Source: Annona cherimola (taxonomy: Eukaryota > Streptophyta > Magnoliopsida > Magnoliales > Annonaceae). From it: a stretch of 64,000 bases of DNA. Under the pieces are notes generated by a model. The model made no database searches. It saw nothing but the letters and a program-made list of their open reading frames with translations, and was not told where the DNA came from. The stretch is from the NCBI GenBank assembly GCA_030490835.1, contig CM059972.1, forward strand, positions 18,639,764 to 18,703,763. Direction: 5' to 3'. A program made the translations under genes and the position numbers. Position 1 is the stretch's first letter. Each line of letters opens with the position of its first letter. This document shows, one piece after another, positions 14,514-26,099 of this stretch.

Positions 14514-16645
14514 TCATGCATATGGGTGGTGTCTGTGTCGTTCCTTTTCCCGAGAAGAATACGAGCTACTATGATAGTCACGATCTGTTTCAAAACAAAC
14601 AAACAATCAGTAACATAAGGGCATTTTTAGTAAAATTTATATATAAGAAGAACAGATGACAATAACAGAAATGGAATGATCTACATAATAAACAGCTCAT
14701 TTACCTCGAGATGAATGATGTCTGGATTTATCTGAATGCCCTGCAGCAATGTAAACAGATCACAACAAAAGTAGTGTGTCAGGATTATGAGAAACGTTTT
14801 AGGGTCACCAGAAAAGAGGTCTCACACTGGTGCAATGAGGAACATTGGATTGCATAATGGAACTTGATCTGCACCTCAGCCATGATTTCCTGATCGCATG
14901 ATGATGGAACCCAGTTGTGTGCTTGGACAGATGGGTAGCATCATCTCAATGAGTGTTTTTCCACCACCAAGCATTGAAATTCCAATGTTCGCCCCATTTT
15001 ACAGTGCTAATTTCTCTCAAACTAATAGTAGTCATTATTGAGGATAATTCGTCTAACCACATGTAGACTTTCTGGTGGTACCTGAATCTTTTGCCTTCTC
15101 CTTGACACGGTGACTTCTCTCCTTAAGTTTCTCTCTGTCTCTATCAATTTTTTCTCTATCTCTATCATGCTCCTTCTCCCGCTCCCTTTCTCGATCAGAA
15201 TCCCTGCCTCCCCTATCACGTTCCCGAACTTTAATTCTATCCTTTTCTCTCTCCCTCTCCTTAATCCTTTCTCCGCTAATATCAGTCCTATTCTCAGACC
15301 TGGACTTGGCTGCAGTTTCCTCTTTAACCTCTCCCTCAGTAGAAACAGTTTTCAAATCTTCCTCATTCTTCTTTGACACCTTCAGTTTGTCCAGTGCTGC
15401 TTTAATCAGCAAATCTTTGGCCACACCACCATCTGCATTAGATGCTACCTTAGGGGTGGTAGAATCATTAGCTGCATCATTCGCTGAGCTTTCCTGCAGC
15501 ATTTACAAAATTCACCACATTATTTCTCTCCAATAAAGGATTATCCTATGGAGGGCAGAAAACCAAAACAGTGTGTGCTTCTAGTGTAAAATATGTCACC
15601 CAATCATCAGTCTCAAAAGTTATCAGAACACCTTTTCATTTCATAAGCGCGCACACGCACAAAAAAAAGAGTTAATAGTGCCTTCATACCTATCTCAACA
15701 GCGAACGTAATACAGCACTAGCATAGCTCATATGACTAAGATTCAAAAAATTCACCGCTTAAACTTATTTTTAAAAAATTAAAAAATTAAAAAATTAAAA
15801 ACTCGATTCAGCTTCCCAACGACCAGGCAATCCAACTCATTTAACATACTGTGAAGGCTGGTATACAGAATAGTACAGAGAAACATGATTGCTGTACAAG
15901 ACATCTAATCCATTAGTTCTCTAAGCTGTAGATCAGCAGATGAAGTGGCAGGACGTGTCATCACGTTTGAGGGAGAAGCTGGGAAATGTATTGCAAGAAA
16001 TCTCTCCATATATAAATAGTCAGGAAGCAGGAGGAATAACCACAACTCAAAGTGGTCAAGGTGAAAACTGAAGTGATTAAGCAGCTCAGAGAAGACATCC
16101 TAAATTAATCTACCAAAATATTCATGTGATGTCCGTCTGACAGCTTGAGGTACTTGTATGCTTGGTGATTGGTGGGCTGGAAAAGCGGAGGTAGCTCTCC
16201 TGCATTTCCAGGGTTCAGAAAAGCTCTGGACTACATCACAATTAAAGAAAAGAGCAAATGTTAACCTTTATACCAGCAGGCCTTTCACATCACATATTCA
16301 GTATTCTACAAGTGGATTGACTGAATGATTAGAGACTGAAAAGCAAATATTTCTATATTATTATTATTATTATTTGGTGTGTTTAGGAATCAATAGAACT
16401 TTTGAATGAAAAGTTCTGTGTAGAAGTTTTTAAAATGAGAGAAATGATATGATATGATAGAGTTAATGATGAGTACAGAGAATAAAGTTAAAATAGATAG
16501 GTTGGTTGTGTGGTTGTGTGGTTGTGTGGGTAATTGTGTAGGAATGATTGCAAAGTAGGGTAATTGTATATGAATATGTAAAGAAATAATTAAAAAATAG
16601 GGTAGTTGTGAGGATTGAAAAGTTTTAGTGGTAACCAAACAACCC

Positions 16646-16700
<55 letters not shown>

Positions 16701-19700
16701 GAATTACACAAAACTTGAAAATGCTTTCCCTCCTAGAAGCTCGACAAGAGAGGATGAAACAGAAATTTTCAAGGTTAGAAAGAGTCTTTCCATATTCTCT
16801 CACAGACAATGGGACCATATTTTTGCTAACCTTTCATTTGGAAAGCTCCATAATGGTTCAGTTGAAATATTAAACTTGTGAAGCAGCCTCTATCAACAGT
16901 GCAGCCCATAATGTAAAAGGAAATGTTTGCGTAAGAATTAGACTTTATACGGGGAAGGACATGAGTATCCTATTCTTATTGGTTGTCCTTTTCCAGTTGT
17001 GATCGTTGAGCATCAGGACACCACTGAGCATAGCATCAGCACCGGATAACTACAGTACAGTACAGTGTGGAGATGGCAGCTTACCTTTGGAGCCTGACCT
17101 TGTGAATCCCATGCTTTAGGAGTTGACCTTGAGGAATCTGTCTCTTTCAATACATGAATGTACTTTGCCTTAGGAAGACTGTACAAATGTGCTAGGACTC
17201 TACAAACTTCATCTATCCCTGACTTGTCTGCATCAAAGACTTTCCACCATGGTGGGTTTTCAGGTAGGGGGATTTGGAACCTGCGAGCAGCTGCGTAAAC
17301 AACCCCACAAGCCACAACTTCGCTTTTGAAACGTACACACAAGGTTGTTCTCAAACTGTTGAAAGAAGAGGACGGAAAAGTCAATATCTAAGTGACTTAA
17401 AATGAAATTCAGATCATGTTCAATTCCAATTTCCAAATGGTGTGAATTGCTCTGAACAGCTCGCAAGTACCAATTCCATACAAGGGTGTCTGAGCTAGAC
17501 GCAATCCATGTGAGGAAACCAAGGATGCAGTCCAGATAACTCAGGAAACTCATAGAAGTGCTTATCAGTTTCTCATCCTACTCAAAAGGTGGCCAGTCAC
17601 CAGTGTGCTTAATTATGGAATGAGTGTTGCACAAATCAAAATTCGCACATGTTCCGGATGCGAATAATTTCATAACTGGCACTGTGGTTTCCCCTTGTGA
17701 GAATGAGGGCCTGATGGACAAGAAAGACTGAAAAAGTTTCAGGCACATCCAGAAATAGCTTAGCAAAAAAGACATTAAATGCCAGTATGGACCATGAAGC
17801 AGAAGAAATAGAAATCAATTGCTGAATGCTGATGAATCATATGCAGGAATTGGATATTCGAGGTATGCACATCCAGAAATAACCTAGCAAAAAGATATTA
17901 AATGCATGATGAAGCAGCAAAAATAGACCACTTTCTGATGAATCATCTGCATTTCTGCATGAATTGGATATGTGAGGTACAATCCTCTATAAATTCCTGG
18001 TGGTCTCACTTATTCTGTTTGGCCTTGCCTCTTAGTTGCTCTAAGGCAGGTGCTTCAGGAAAAGGAGGAATATGGCTCCAGGATGCCAGTTTTTAACCAG
18101 CCATTCGATGCATCTTGAGGACGAATAAGAAAGCTTTCCAGGAAACCACAGTTGGGTCTTTCCTAAGATCAGTCCTTATTGATATTTGTTGGAACAGGGA
18201 TGAGAACCAGAGGCCCACCATCAGATGTGTTAACTCAACTGAGAAGCCCTTCTCTTTTGTAGTTTATATTGAGGGCTGTACTGTGGCTTTAGGAAATCCA
18301 AATTTACTGTGGTTCAAAAAATTGTATAGAACAACCATATTACTCACTCCAGGTATTTCAATTGTTTTAGTTTAAAGCCTTTATACCTATGGCTAATACC
18401 ACTGTGTGATAATTATATGAATTGTATCTTGGTAACACAAATTGCAAAAATAAGGATGATCCTTGGCACAACAGCACTTCCAGCTAACAGACATCCTCAC
18501 TTTCCGTTTACTGTCAATCATATTGGAACTTCCGCATAATTATCCTGAGGAAGTTCACTCCAAAATAATTGAAAGACTATTCAATTAACTGATTCCTTCC
18601 GAAGTCTAGTTCATAAATTACAAGTGCCTGTATTGTTACAGTAACAAATAAACCAAGCAGTTCATCCAGAGTCTTAATGAATGCCATAACAACACTAAAA
18701 CTAGATATGTTGTTTCGTTTATTTCATTTTCATTTTTAAATAAAGTTTTGCAGGGCATGGTTGCACGGTATAGACCCAAAAAGTGATCCAACCCTTCCCC
18801 AAACCCTATACATACAGGAGCTCAATACACCAGGATGTGCTTTTATTATTAGATAAAGCTCACCCCATCCTAACCAAATACCTATAAATAGAAATGGGAA
18901 GCAAATTAGGACCTCTTGTGGTAAAGGAAATAGATTCACAGTGGACCAATAATTAACCTAGCTATCGCTCCAATTAATAACCTCACTACCATCTCCAGTT
19001 ACAACCCTGTGTAGCTGCTTTCATTCATATGTTAATATTTCCATCTCAAACCAATCTAAATCCTAACCATTTTTTAACAACTCCAGATCTTTGACTTTCC
19101 AGCAAAAACCTCTACCTACCTTAGATTGCGTCATGGGCATCAGAAGCCTAGTTTGTTGTTTATTGTTATTCTCATCGCTGTTGTTTCAATCATTATGTCA
19201 AGCCTAGAGATTTCTTGACATGCGTCAAGCCTAGATATTTAGCCTTCTGTCAATGCCTAGATCTGAGCTAAAAATGAGGCAGGAATTTACAATCTTGAAA
19301 CAAAGCACCACAAACTCTCTTGGATGTACACAACCCAAACTTTGATCAATTATATCGAAATCTCTTCAATTGCAGGCCATGAACACAGCCGAGCATTCAT
19401 GATGTCACGTAGCCCTTGCTAATAAACACATACAATATATGATACATAAATGCAAATCACATAGAATCTTGTGCAGTATACCTATCATTTGCAAGATTCC
19501 ATGCTTCCTGTCTCAGTACTATTGGATTCCCCAAGGTTGCAAGGTAGTTGGAAATGAACTTATGTGGATGTTCCACATGACATATGAAACCCATTTCTTT
19601 CAATATATGGCGCTCTGTCCTATTCAAATCCATCTTCAGTTCTGCATACTTCTGCAAAAAAAAGCAGTACAGAACTTAATGCACTGTGTCTCAGAAGCAG

Positions 19701-21686
19701 CAGAAAACAGAGACAGTATGAGATTCGATAGCAATAATAAGACAAAAGGGATAAGAAAATAAGGGTCTGAACACCACCGCCTACACATGCCTGGCATTGT
19801 AACACATTACAGACCTCTTGTGCGCAGCACTGTTTAAATCTTCCAAAATAAAAAGTATCTTGCTCTAACATTTATTCCATAAGCACGTGTGGTTGATGCA
19901 AGCGGGCAGCAAACAGGAAAAGACATGCTTATTACTTGCGAAGCATACAAAAATCAAACTAATCAGCACATAAAAACACGATGGAAAATAGCAAGTGCAG
20001 AACAGAGATTGAGAAAGTCAGAGAGGGGCACGCCGGGAGGCGATCGGAATTTTTTGTGCTTTGACAAGGCATAAATCATGAAAACCCAGTGCCAGAAATC
20101 AACAAAAGCAGATGAAAACAATGATTGTGCTAAACAGCACTGCACAAAGACACATTCAAAATATCATCCAAAACCACTTCTTCAGGCACACATGTGATTT
20201 ATGAAAATAAACTATTTATTTATTTCTTTTGATAGAGATGAGAATACATAATTTTTTTGATGAAAATGCTTTTTTATATTAATGAAAATACATTATTGGT
20301 TGCAAGGAAATTTGGAAAACAGCAACAGCAAGAGGACATAATTTTTTTGATGAAAATGCTTTTTTTTTATATTAATGAAAATACAGTATTGGTTGCAAGG
20401 AAATTTGGAAAACAGCAACAGCAAGAGGACATCAAAAGGACACACTCTAACCTTAGAAGAAGTATCCAAGTGCTCTATAGGTAAGTTCTCCCTCCTACAT
20501 TCCATCCTGTGGAACACAATAAGGACATGCTTTGCTTTTCTTGGACTCTCCTCCAGTTTTGAAGCCAGCCAAACACAACTTGCAGCAACCCTCTACAAAA
20601 GGGGGAGGAGTCTAATGACATCCAGATGAATATAGAAAGCAACTAGTTATTTGAACCATAGAAGAAAACAGATAAAATCATACAGATCTATGGTATTTCC
20701 TAGGTTAAAGAAGCATCAACCATTTTGATACATTCTCAACTACTTCAAAATCAGAGCAAGATCCCAATATGATCAATGATGAGACATTAAAAGAAGCACA
20801 TGAACTGCCATATCATGAATCAACCAATCAAGATATGATGGCCCATAAGCATTAACTGATACAGAAAAATAAAAGAAGCAGTGGCTGGATATTTCCAAGT
20901 GTTAACATTAATCCTAATACCAACATCAAGATGTCATGATAATAGCATAGGTTATGACCATTATACATCACACGAAGGTTTCTAGTTATCCCCAAGTATG
21001 GAAAACTAGGAATCTGCATGCTTATCCATCAGATGACAGTTAGACAATTTTTATACCCAATTTGGTGCCAGCAGCTAGCCCAACATGTTAGCTCATAATG
21101 GGAAGATGTCATTCAGATTTTTAAATCAATCTATGCATGTTATCTTTTCTGCAACCCAGCATTTAAAAAGAGAATTACAGTTCTGTAATGCACCTCTCAA
21201 TGACATTAACAAATCCTTGTGATCTCCTTATTTATCCATTCTATAGAACTGACTAGAGTATTTATCAATAAATTTCTCACATTAACTAACATTCTAGACA
21301 ACCGTACAGGGAGAAAAAGAGGCAATGGTTGCCTTGTTACCTTAACATTGAAGCGTGCAAAAGACTTCTTGCAGTAGAACCGATGGAAAAGAACCTGGCC
21401 AGTAGCCATCACTGCCTGAGGCCTGCCATCATGAATATTAAGGAATTGACAAAAAACAAACAAAATGAAAGGAAAGGTATTTGAACATAAACAAGGAAAC
21501 AAAACAAACAAGGTAAAGGGCATATAAAATATACAGTTTCAGTAAGATTCCACTTTCTTGGATAAGATCACAGCCATATATACGGAGCATCATTTCTGTT
21601 GATTCATCTATGCCATCTTTACTAGATGGAGAATTTTGTAGCTGCTCATCTGTCAGGTAGAATGTATCAATGGCTGTGTAAATCAT
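14514..21686 (-). CDS. CYCL1-1: Cyclin-L1 type RS-rich cyclin (8 coding exons)
   Basis: Nuclear cyclin of the L family, partner of CDK11/CDKG-type kinases, linking transcription to pre-mRNA splicing (Arabidopsis CYCL1;1/MOS12). Exons on the - strand: 21686-21535, 21422-21341, 20592-20452, 19651-19482, 17355-17085, 15493-15082, 14740-14705, 14584-14514, all GT/AG, giving 444 residues (family about 415-450). The start MIYTAIDTFYLTDEQL is the conserved family N-terminus, so the in-frame upstream ATG at 21710 was not chosen. The double cyclin fold runs through GILLKLPQAVMATGQVLFHR, CVWLASKLEE, FHRMECRREN, HILKEMGF, CVRFKSEVVACG and CRVLAHLYSLPKA (to about residue 250). The tail is rich in RE/RD/RS dipeptides and ends with HSDKSRHHSSR, SSREKERHRHH. 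The variant ATLGNPIVLRQ replaces a usually more conserved phrase. Introns hold a MITE, a trinucleotide repeat and local duplications. Confidence 0.94.
16114..16230 (-). other. Candidate in-frame cassette exon of cyclin-L
   Basis: Between coding exons 5 and 6 lies a 117-bp segment with a consensus acceptor (TGATGTAG before it) and donor (GTAGATT after it). It is phase 0 at both ends and open in the cyclin-L frame (39 codons, SRAFLNPGNAGELPPLFQPT...). If included it would lengthen the protein from 444 to 483 residues just before the RS tail. I do not recognise the peptide in other cyclin-L proteins, so it could be chance or an intron-derived optional exon. Evidence is structural only. Confidence 0.35.
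16376..16645 (-). mobile_element. MITE family A, copy 2 (cyclin-L intron 5)
   Basis: Reverse-oriented copy beginning GGTGTGTTTAGG and ending GTAACCAAACAACCC. The internal phrases ATTGAAAAGT and GGGTAGTTGT are the complement of those in copy 1. A GTT microsatellite begins immediately at its right end. Confidence 0.75.
16646..16701 (+). repeat. (GTT)n microsatellite
   Basis: Uninterrupted run of about 18 GTT units directly abutting the MITE end. On the cyclin-L transcript strand it reads (AAC)n. The poly-valine and poly-asparagine frames through it are artefacts. Confidence 0.95.
17738..17980. repeat. Diverged tandem duplication in cyclin-L intron 4
   Basis: GCACATCCAGAAATAGCTTAG starting near 17740 is repeated as GCACATCCAGAAATAACCTAG near 17866, and both copies continue with similar AAAATAG, TGATGAATCAT and GAATTGGATAT phrases for about 115-125 bp. 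An ancient local duplication without coding content. Confidence 0.7.
20248..20430. repeat. Tandem duplication beside cyclin-L exon 3 donor
   Basis: Two nearly identical units of about 90 bp (starting ATAATTTTTTTGATG and ending AGCAAGAGGAC) lie head to tail. They differ by a short T-run length change and about one substitution, so the duplication is recent. The second unit ends about 21 bp from the donor of exon 3, inside the following intron. Confidence 0.9.
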
Positions 21687-21722
21687 GTCCAAAGAGCAAC
21701 CTAGGCTCACTCAGATTAGCAG
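21687..21722 (-). other. 5'UTR part of the cyclin-L start exon
   Basis: The 36 bases upstream of the start codon are preceded by a good acceptor on the - strand (T-rich tract then TTTGGCAG). The start exon therefore probably begins at 21722 and is spliced to a separate upstream leader exon. Confidence 0.5.
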
Positions 21723-22416
21723 CTGCCAAACAACAACAAACAGAGGAGAAGTAAGGATCCCCACAACAGTAATTCAATGTCAAAGTAGAAACTGCGTTAA
21801 AATAATAAAAGGCCTTGTTTGGCATTGCATCTCAAATAGAGCTTACAAGGAAGGTGCTCCTGGGATAACCTTATAAGCTCACGAGGGTTCCCTGATGAAT
21901 TTCACTTGAGGATGCTCATACAATAGCACGCACATCCCCATATCAAAGATTGCAAAAAGAAAGAAATTTATAGATCGCAACGGATTTGCAGTAGAAAAGA
22001 GTTCTGGAAGTGTACAACATGCCAACCCCATTTATTGCAGAATTTAGATCTTACCCTTAAGCAATGTTATCAGAAATAAACTGATTATTCAACCAATTTG
22101 AAATTTTCAGCAATAAGTAATTACAGCATACTAATTATGACAACCAATTAATTATGTAGAAATCACAAGATTGAAATTTATAATACTTTATATTGGAAGA
22201 TGACCTACCGTGATTCCAATCTAAGCGCGTAAATGAAGGAATGAACAATATGCAACGTCTGCAAATTTATCAACACTACTTACGAGGTTGAAGACACTGA
22301 AATTTCGTCCATCCATTCAATGACGCAGAGAAATTAATCCACATGGGTAGGCTTGGATCCCCACTGAAGAAAGGAACTCAAAGAAAAAGGGGGATAAGAA
22401 AATGTTTTAAACTATG

Positions 22417-22664
22417 GGTATGTTTGGCAACGGTTAAAAAATGTCAAGTTAAAACTTTTCAATCTAAAACTTTTCACTCTCCACAACTATCATATTTTTT
22501 AATTATTTTTTCACATTTTCCTATACAACTACCCTACTTTTCAATCATTTCTACACAACTACCCACATAACCACTCATCATTACCCCAATTATATCACAT
22601 TATTTGACAACTTTTACTCTTCAAAACTTTTCATCAAAAGTTTTACCCATTCCCAAACACACCC
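22417..22664 (+). mobile_element. MITE family A, copy 3 (cyclin-L 5'UTR intron)
   Basis: Complete-looking copy of 248 bp with ends GGGTATGTTTGGCAACGG and CATTCCCAAACACACCC. The flanks share only TAT/TA, so the target duplication is at most 3 bp. It lies in the probable first intron of cyclin-L. Confidence 0.85.
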
Positions 22665-22829
22665 TATATAAAAATCCCGGCTCTTTACATGCTAAGAACC
22701 ACAATTATGCTTCCAAATTCAAGGCGTTGACTCTGCAAGGAGCAGAAAGTGCTAGGAATTCGCAAGAATCACAAAGCAATGCACTCCAGTGATTGGATGG
22801 GAAGGATACACCACAATCACAGCAGATAC

Positions 22830-23030
22830 CCTACAGCAACACAGAAAAGGAGAGGCGAACGGAGGGAGAGGAGAAGATGTACTGATGGCGGCGTTCAAGT
22901 CCGCGACGTCGACAAGAACGGAATTTCAGGAGGCGAGTAGTTGACGGAGAGTCGGAGACGGAAATGGCCAAGGGTTCAGGCGGCGACAGAGGGGAACACC
23001 GCATCGGAGGCTCGACTTGGACGTGAGAAG
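22830..23030 (-). other. Probable 5'UTR exon of cyclin-L
   Basis: The - strand here is GC- and pyrimidine-rich (TCTCCGTC, CTCCCTCCG words), unlike the surrounding AT-rich DNA. It ends with a plausible donor (TGTAGG|GTATCTG) facing the acceptor at 21722. This is typical of a plant leader exon. The exact transcription start and the exon itself need transcript evidence. Confidence 0.4.
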
Positions 23031-23039
23031 GGTGCAACC

Positions 23040-24224
23040 CGGATTCACCTAAGCCCTATACTTAACCTAATTTTTGAAATTCTAATCCGATCGAGTTTCG
23101 AGTTAATATCTTAGTATCAATATATATCCTATGCTCGTTTAATCATAAATCTATTGATCAAAAAAATCTAAAATGACAATTTATTATAAGAAAATAAGAA
23201 AAATTCAAGTACCACTTAAGAGTATAAAGAAGAAATACCGCTTACTTGAACTGTCCATATTTTATTAATCACCTATATATCATTTTCATAATATATAAAC
23301 ATAACTAGAGATTTTTGTATCAATCCCAATAATTCTAGCTATATTACATCAATAACCAAATTAAATCAAAACATTAACTAATGTATATCAACAGAAACAT
23401 ATAAAGTAGCAAAAATATTTGAAATGTAAGCATTCAAGCTATAAAAATACTTATTCAAAAAAATGCATAACAAGCGCATCTTTTTCAACACTAAAGCACA
23501 TTTTTTCAGCACTAGACAACATTTCCAATTTTCTATAGCACTAAACAACATTTTCAACTATCATAATTTAAGTGGCTCACAAACAAGAAGCGATGCTTAA
23601 ATACAAGAGACATAGAAATAAAAATGGGGTAATTTGCATCTACCTCACCATGTTTCTAAATCAATGATTTAGGACTTAAAAGCATGAAAAAAACATGGGT
23701 CCACACTGCAGATATATATATGTATATGATATAATAATAAACAAACTTGTTCAAAAAAAATCAACGACATTGGATAAAAAAATCAGTCATCAACCTTGTA
23801 ATTTATCGGCAGCCGTTGGCGCTGCCGACTGCTGAGAAAAGATGCACGTTTGCACGTTGTCGGCTTGCCGCTGTCGATGCTATTGGACACGGTCGGGAAG
23901 GAGATTATCCGTTGCGGCGGTTGCTGCCTATAGAGAGTTGGACGAGAATAGCTGAAAGGCAGTACGTCTGCACGTTGTCGGTGCCGCTATCGACGCCGTT
24001 GGACGGGAAGAAAATGACCTGCTTGGCACTAGAGGTTGTTGTTTGCAGGGAGCTGGCAGCGAGGAAGATAAACCGAGCTAGGGTTGGGCAAAACGGGAGA
24101 TGGTGGCAAGCTAGGGTTGGGAAAAATGGGAGCTGGCGACGGGGAAGACGAGCTTGGGTTGGGCAAAACAGCAGCTAGGTTTGGGCAAAACATTCGACTT
24201 TATTTGGGGATGGATACAAATAAA
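23040..24224. other. Gene-free stretch with GC-rich repeat-like segment
   Basis: 23040-23780 is plain AT-rich DNA. 23800-24190 is GC-rich and contains internal repeats: TGCACGTTGTCGG occurs twice, and GCTAGGGTTGGGCAAAAC-like phrases four times. It carries an open frame without any recognisable domain, and the composition resembles non-coding retroelement debris more than a gene. It lies upstream of, and may contain promoter sequence for, cyclin-L. Confidence 0.45.
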
Positions 24225-24488
24225 GGATGTTTGGTAACAAATAAAACTTTTAATGGAAATTTTTGAAGAATAAAAGTTATTAAATGATGTGATATTGTAG
24301 GTATAATGATGAGGAGTAAAGAAAATAAATTTAAAATAAATAAGTTAGTTGTATTGGTAGTTGTGTAGAAATGATTGAAAAGTATGGTTGTTGTATAGAA
24401 AGATGTGTAAAAAATAATTAAAAAAAGAGTAGTTATGGAGAGTGAAAAGTTTTAACTTGATAACTTTTTTCATTTGCCAAACACACCC
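24225..24488 (-). mobile_element. MITE family A, copy 4
   Basis: Reverse-oriented copy with ends GGATGTTTGGTAAC and TTTGCCAAACACACCC. The internal order of motifs is the complement of copy 3. Confidence 0.8.
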
Positions 24489-26099
24489 AAAATATTCATA
24501 TTTTAACAACAGCAATTTGGGTTCGGGTTTGCCTGGACCCTAGACTAAACAGTGTTTTAATTCAAGTCGAGAAAGTGGGCTCGAGCGGGAAAATACTGAG
24601 TTTTAATCCTGCAAAATCTCGAGTTCAGTGGGCGGGGTTCGGGTCGAACTCGGCCCAAGTTGCACCCCGACATGCGAGCAAGTGAGAAAGGGAATGATTT
24701 TTTACTACTTAGCATTTTAAAGCCCAATATTCTTCATCATTAATTTATTTTAATTTAAGGGCATGTCTTGATACACATAAAAGTTTTTAAACTAATTAAC
24801 TCTTCACAAATATCTTATTTTGTAATTATTTTTCATATATTCCAATACAACTATGGTATTTTTCAATCATTTCTACACAATTAGTCATATAACTAATCTT
24901 TCTATTTTAGCTTTACTTATCATCATTATTTTTGTCATATCATATTATTTTCTACAATTTAAAAAATATGTATATAAAAACTTTTCTTACAAAAGTTTTA
25001 TCACTTTACAAATACACCTTAAAATTAAATTACTTCTTATTTATAAATACAACTTAGATTGTCTTCAAGTCTCCAACTTGACCCATATACATATTCTTTT
25101 TTATTAGTATTTGTATAACTCTCACAACATGAGGAAAATTTTTATATAAATACTATCATCACATAGGGAAATCTGTAAAATCTCTATATCAAAGGAACCT
25201 CAAATGAAAACCCACAGCGTGTGGAGTAGAACCCCCCTGTTAGTCCCATGGGTAGCAATTTAAGTTACCACCACTCCACACGGACAGCGATACCCATATA
25301 CACATTCTCTCATTATTTACATGAACCTAGATTCCGTTGAACAAAATTACATTAGAATAGCATTTCTAAAACATTCATTTAATATGTGCTCAAAAATATT
25401 CATTTAATGTGCACTTTTATTTTCTTATTTCATTATAGATGTTTTATACTTTCAATTATTATTTTATATTTTACTAAATTAATTTCATTTATATTTACAG
25501 ATATTTTTGACATCAATTTTATTTTTATAAATTAAATTTCAATTGAAAGTGTCTTGCATTCTGGGCCCTATTAGCATAAGCTAGCATGGGCATCAAAGAT
25601 TCCATGATTTAAAACTTAATTATAAGAAAATCTTTAAAAAGTGAACAAGTGTTGTAATATTTAATAAATAATGATTGAAATATAGAGTAGTTGGAAATGA
25701 ATGAATTACATAAGCATAACTTTGAATTTTTTTCATTTTTCCAACATTAAGAGTATTGAAGAAGTACTCATAATTGAAAATGAATGAAATAGTTAAACAT
25801 TTAACAATTGATTTTCTGACTTTTTTAAAAATTTGCATCATATCAAGTGTCTCCTACGGAGAGACCCTTCAAGTGCATTGGAATGCATTACACTGCGAAA
25901 TGAGTTCTACACTTATTCTAATGCTACAGTACTTCATAAAACCATTTATTCTTATAAAGATTATATTTTAGACAATATATATGTTAAAAATATAATTTTA
26001 AAATTAATATTTATTTCAAAATATTTTAAAAAAAATTGGATTGCCCAAGCACCCAACAAACCACCTCCTAGCTCGTGGTGAGGTGGTCCATCTAATACT
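24489..26099. other. Gene-free stretch with a degenerate MITE A copy
   Basis: 24759-25019 is a degraded family A MITE (GGGCATGTCTTG ... TTTACAAATACACC). 24510-24680 has repeated CGGGTTCGGG and CTCGAG words. The remainder is AT-rich with no gene. Short frames such as 25620-25841 on the - strand have no recognisable domain. Confidence 0.5.

Noticed and set aside
16615..16881. Poly-valine / poly-asparagine reading frames
   Set aside because: Translation of the GTT microsatellite next to a MITE; no domain, inside a cyclin-L intron.
21687..21710. Upstream in-frame ATG for cyclin-L (adds eight residues)
   Set aside because: The family's conserved N-terminus starts at MIYTAIDTFYL (21686).
23747..24178. 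143-codon frame upstream of cyclin-L
   Set aside because: Contains internal nucleotide repeats, no recognisable domain; looks like GC-rich repeat debris.
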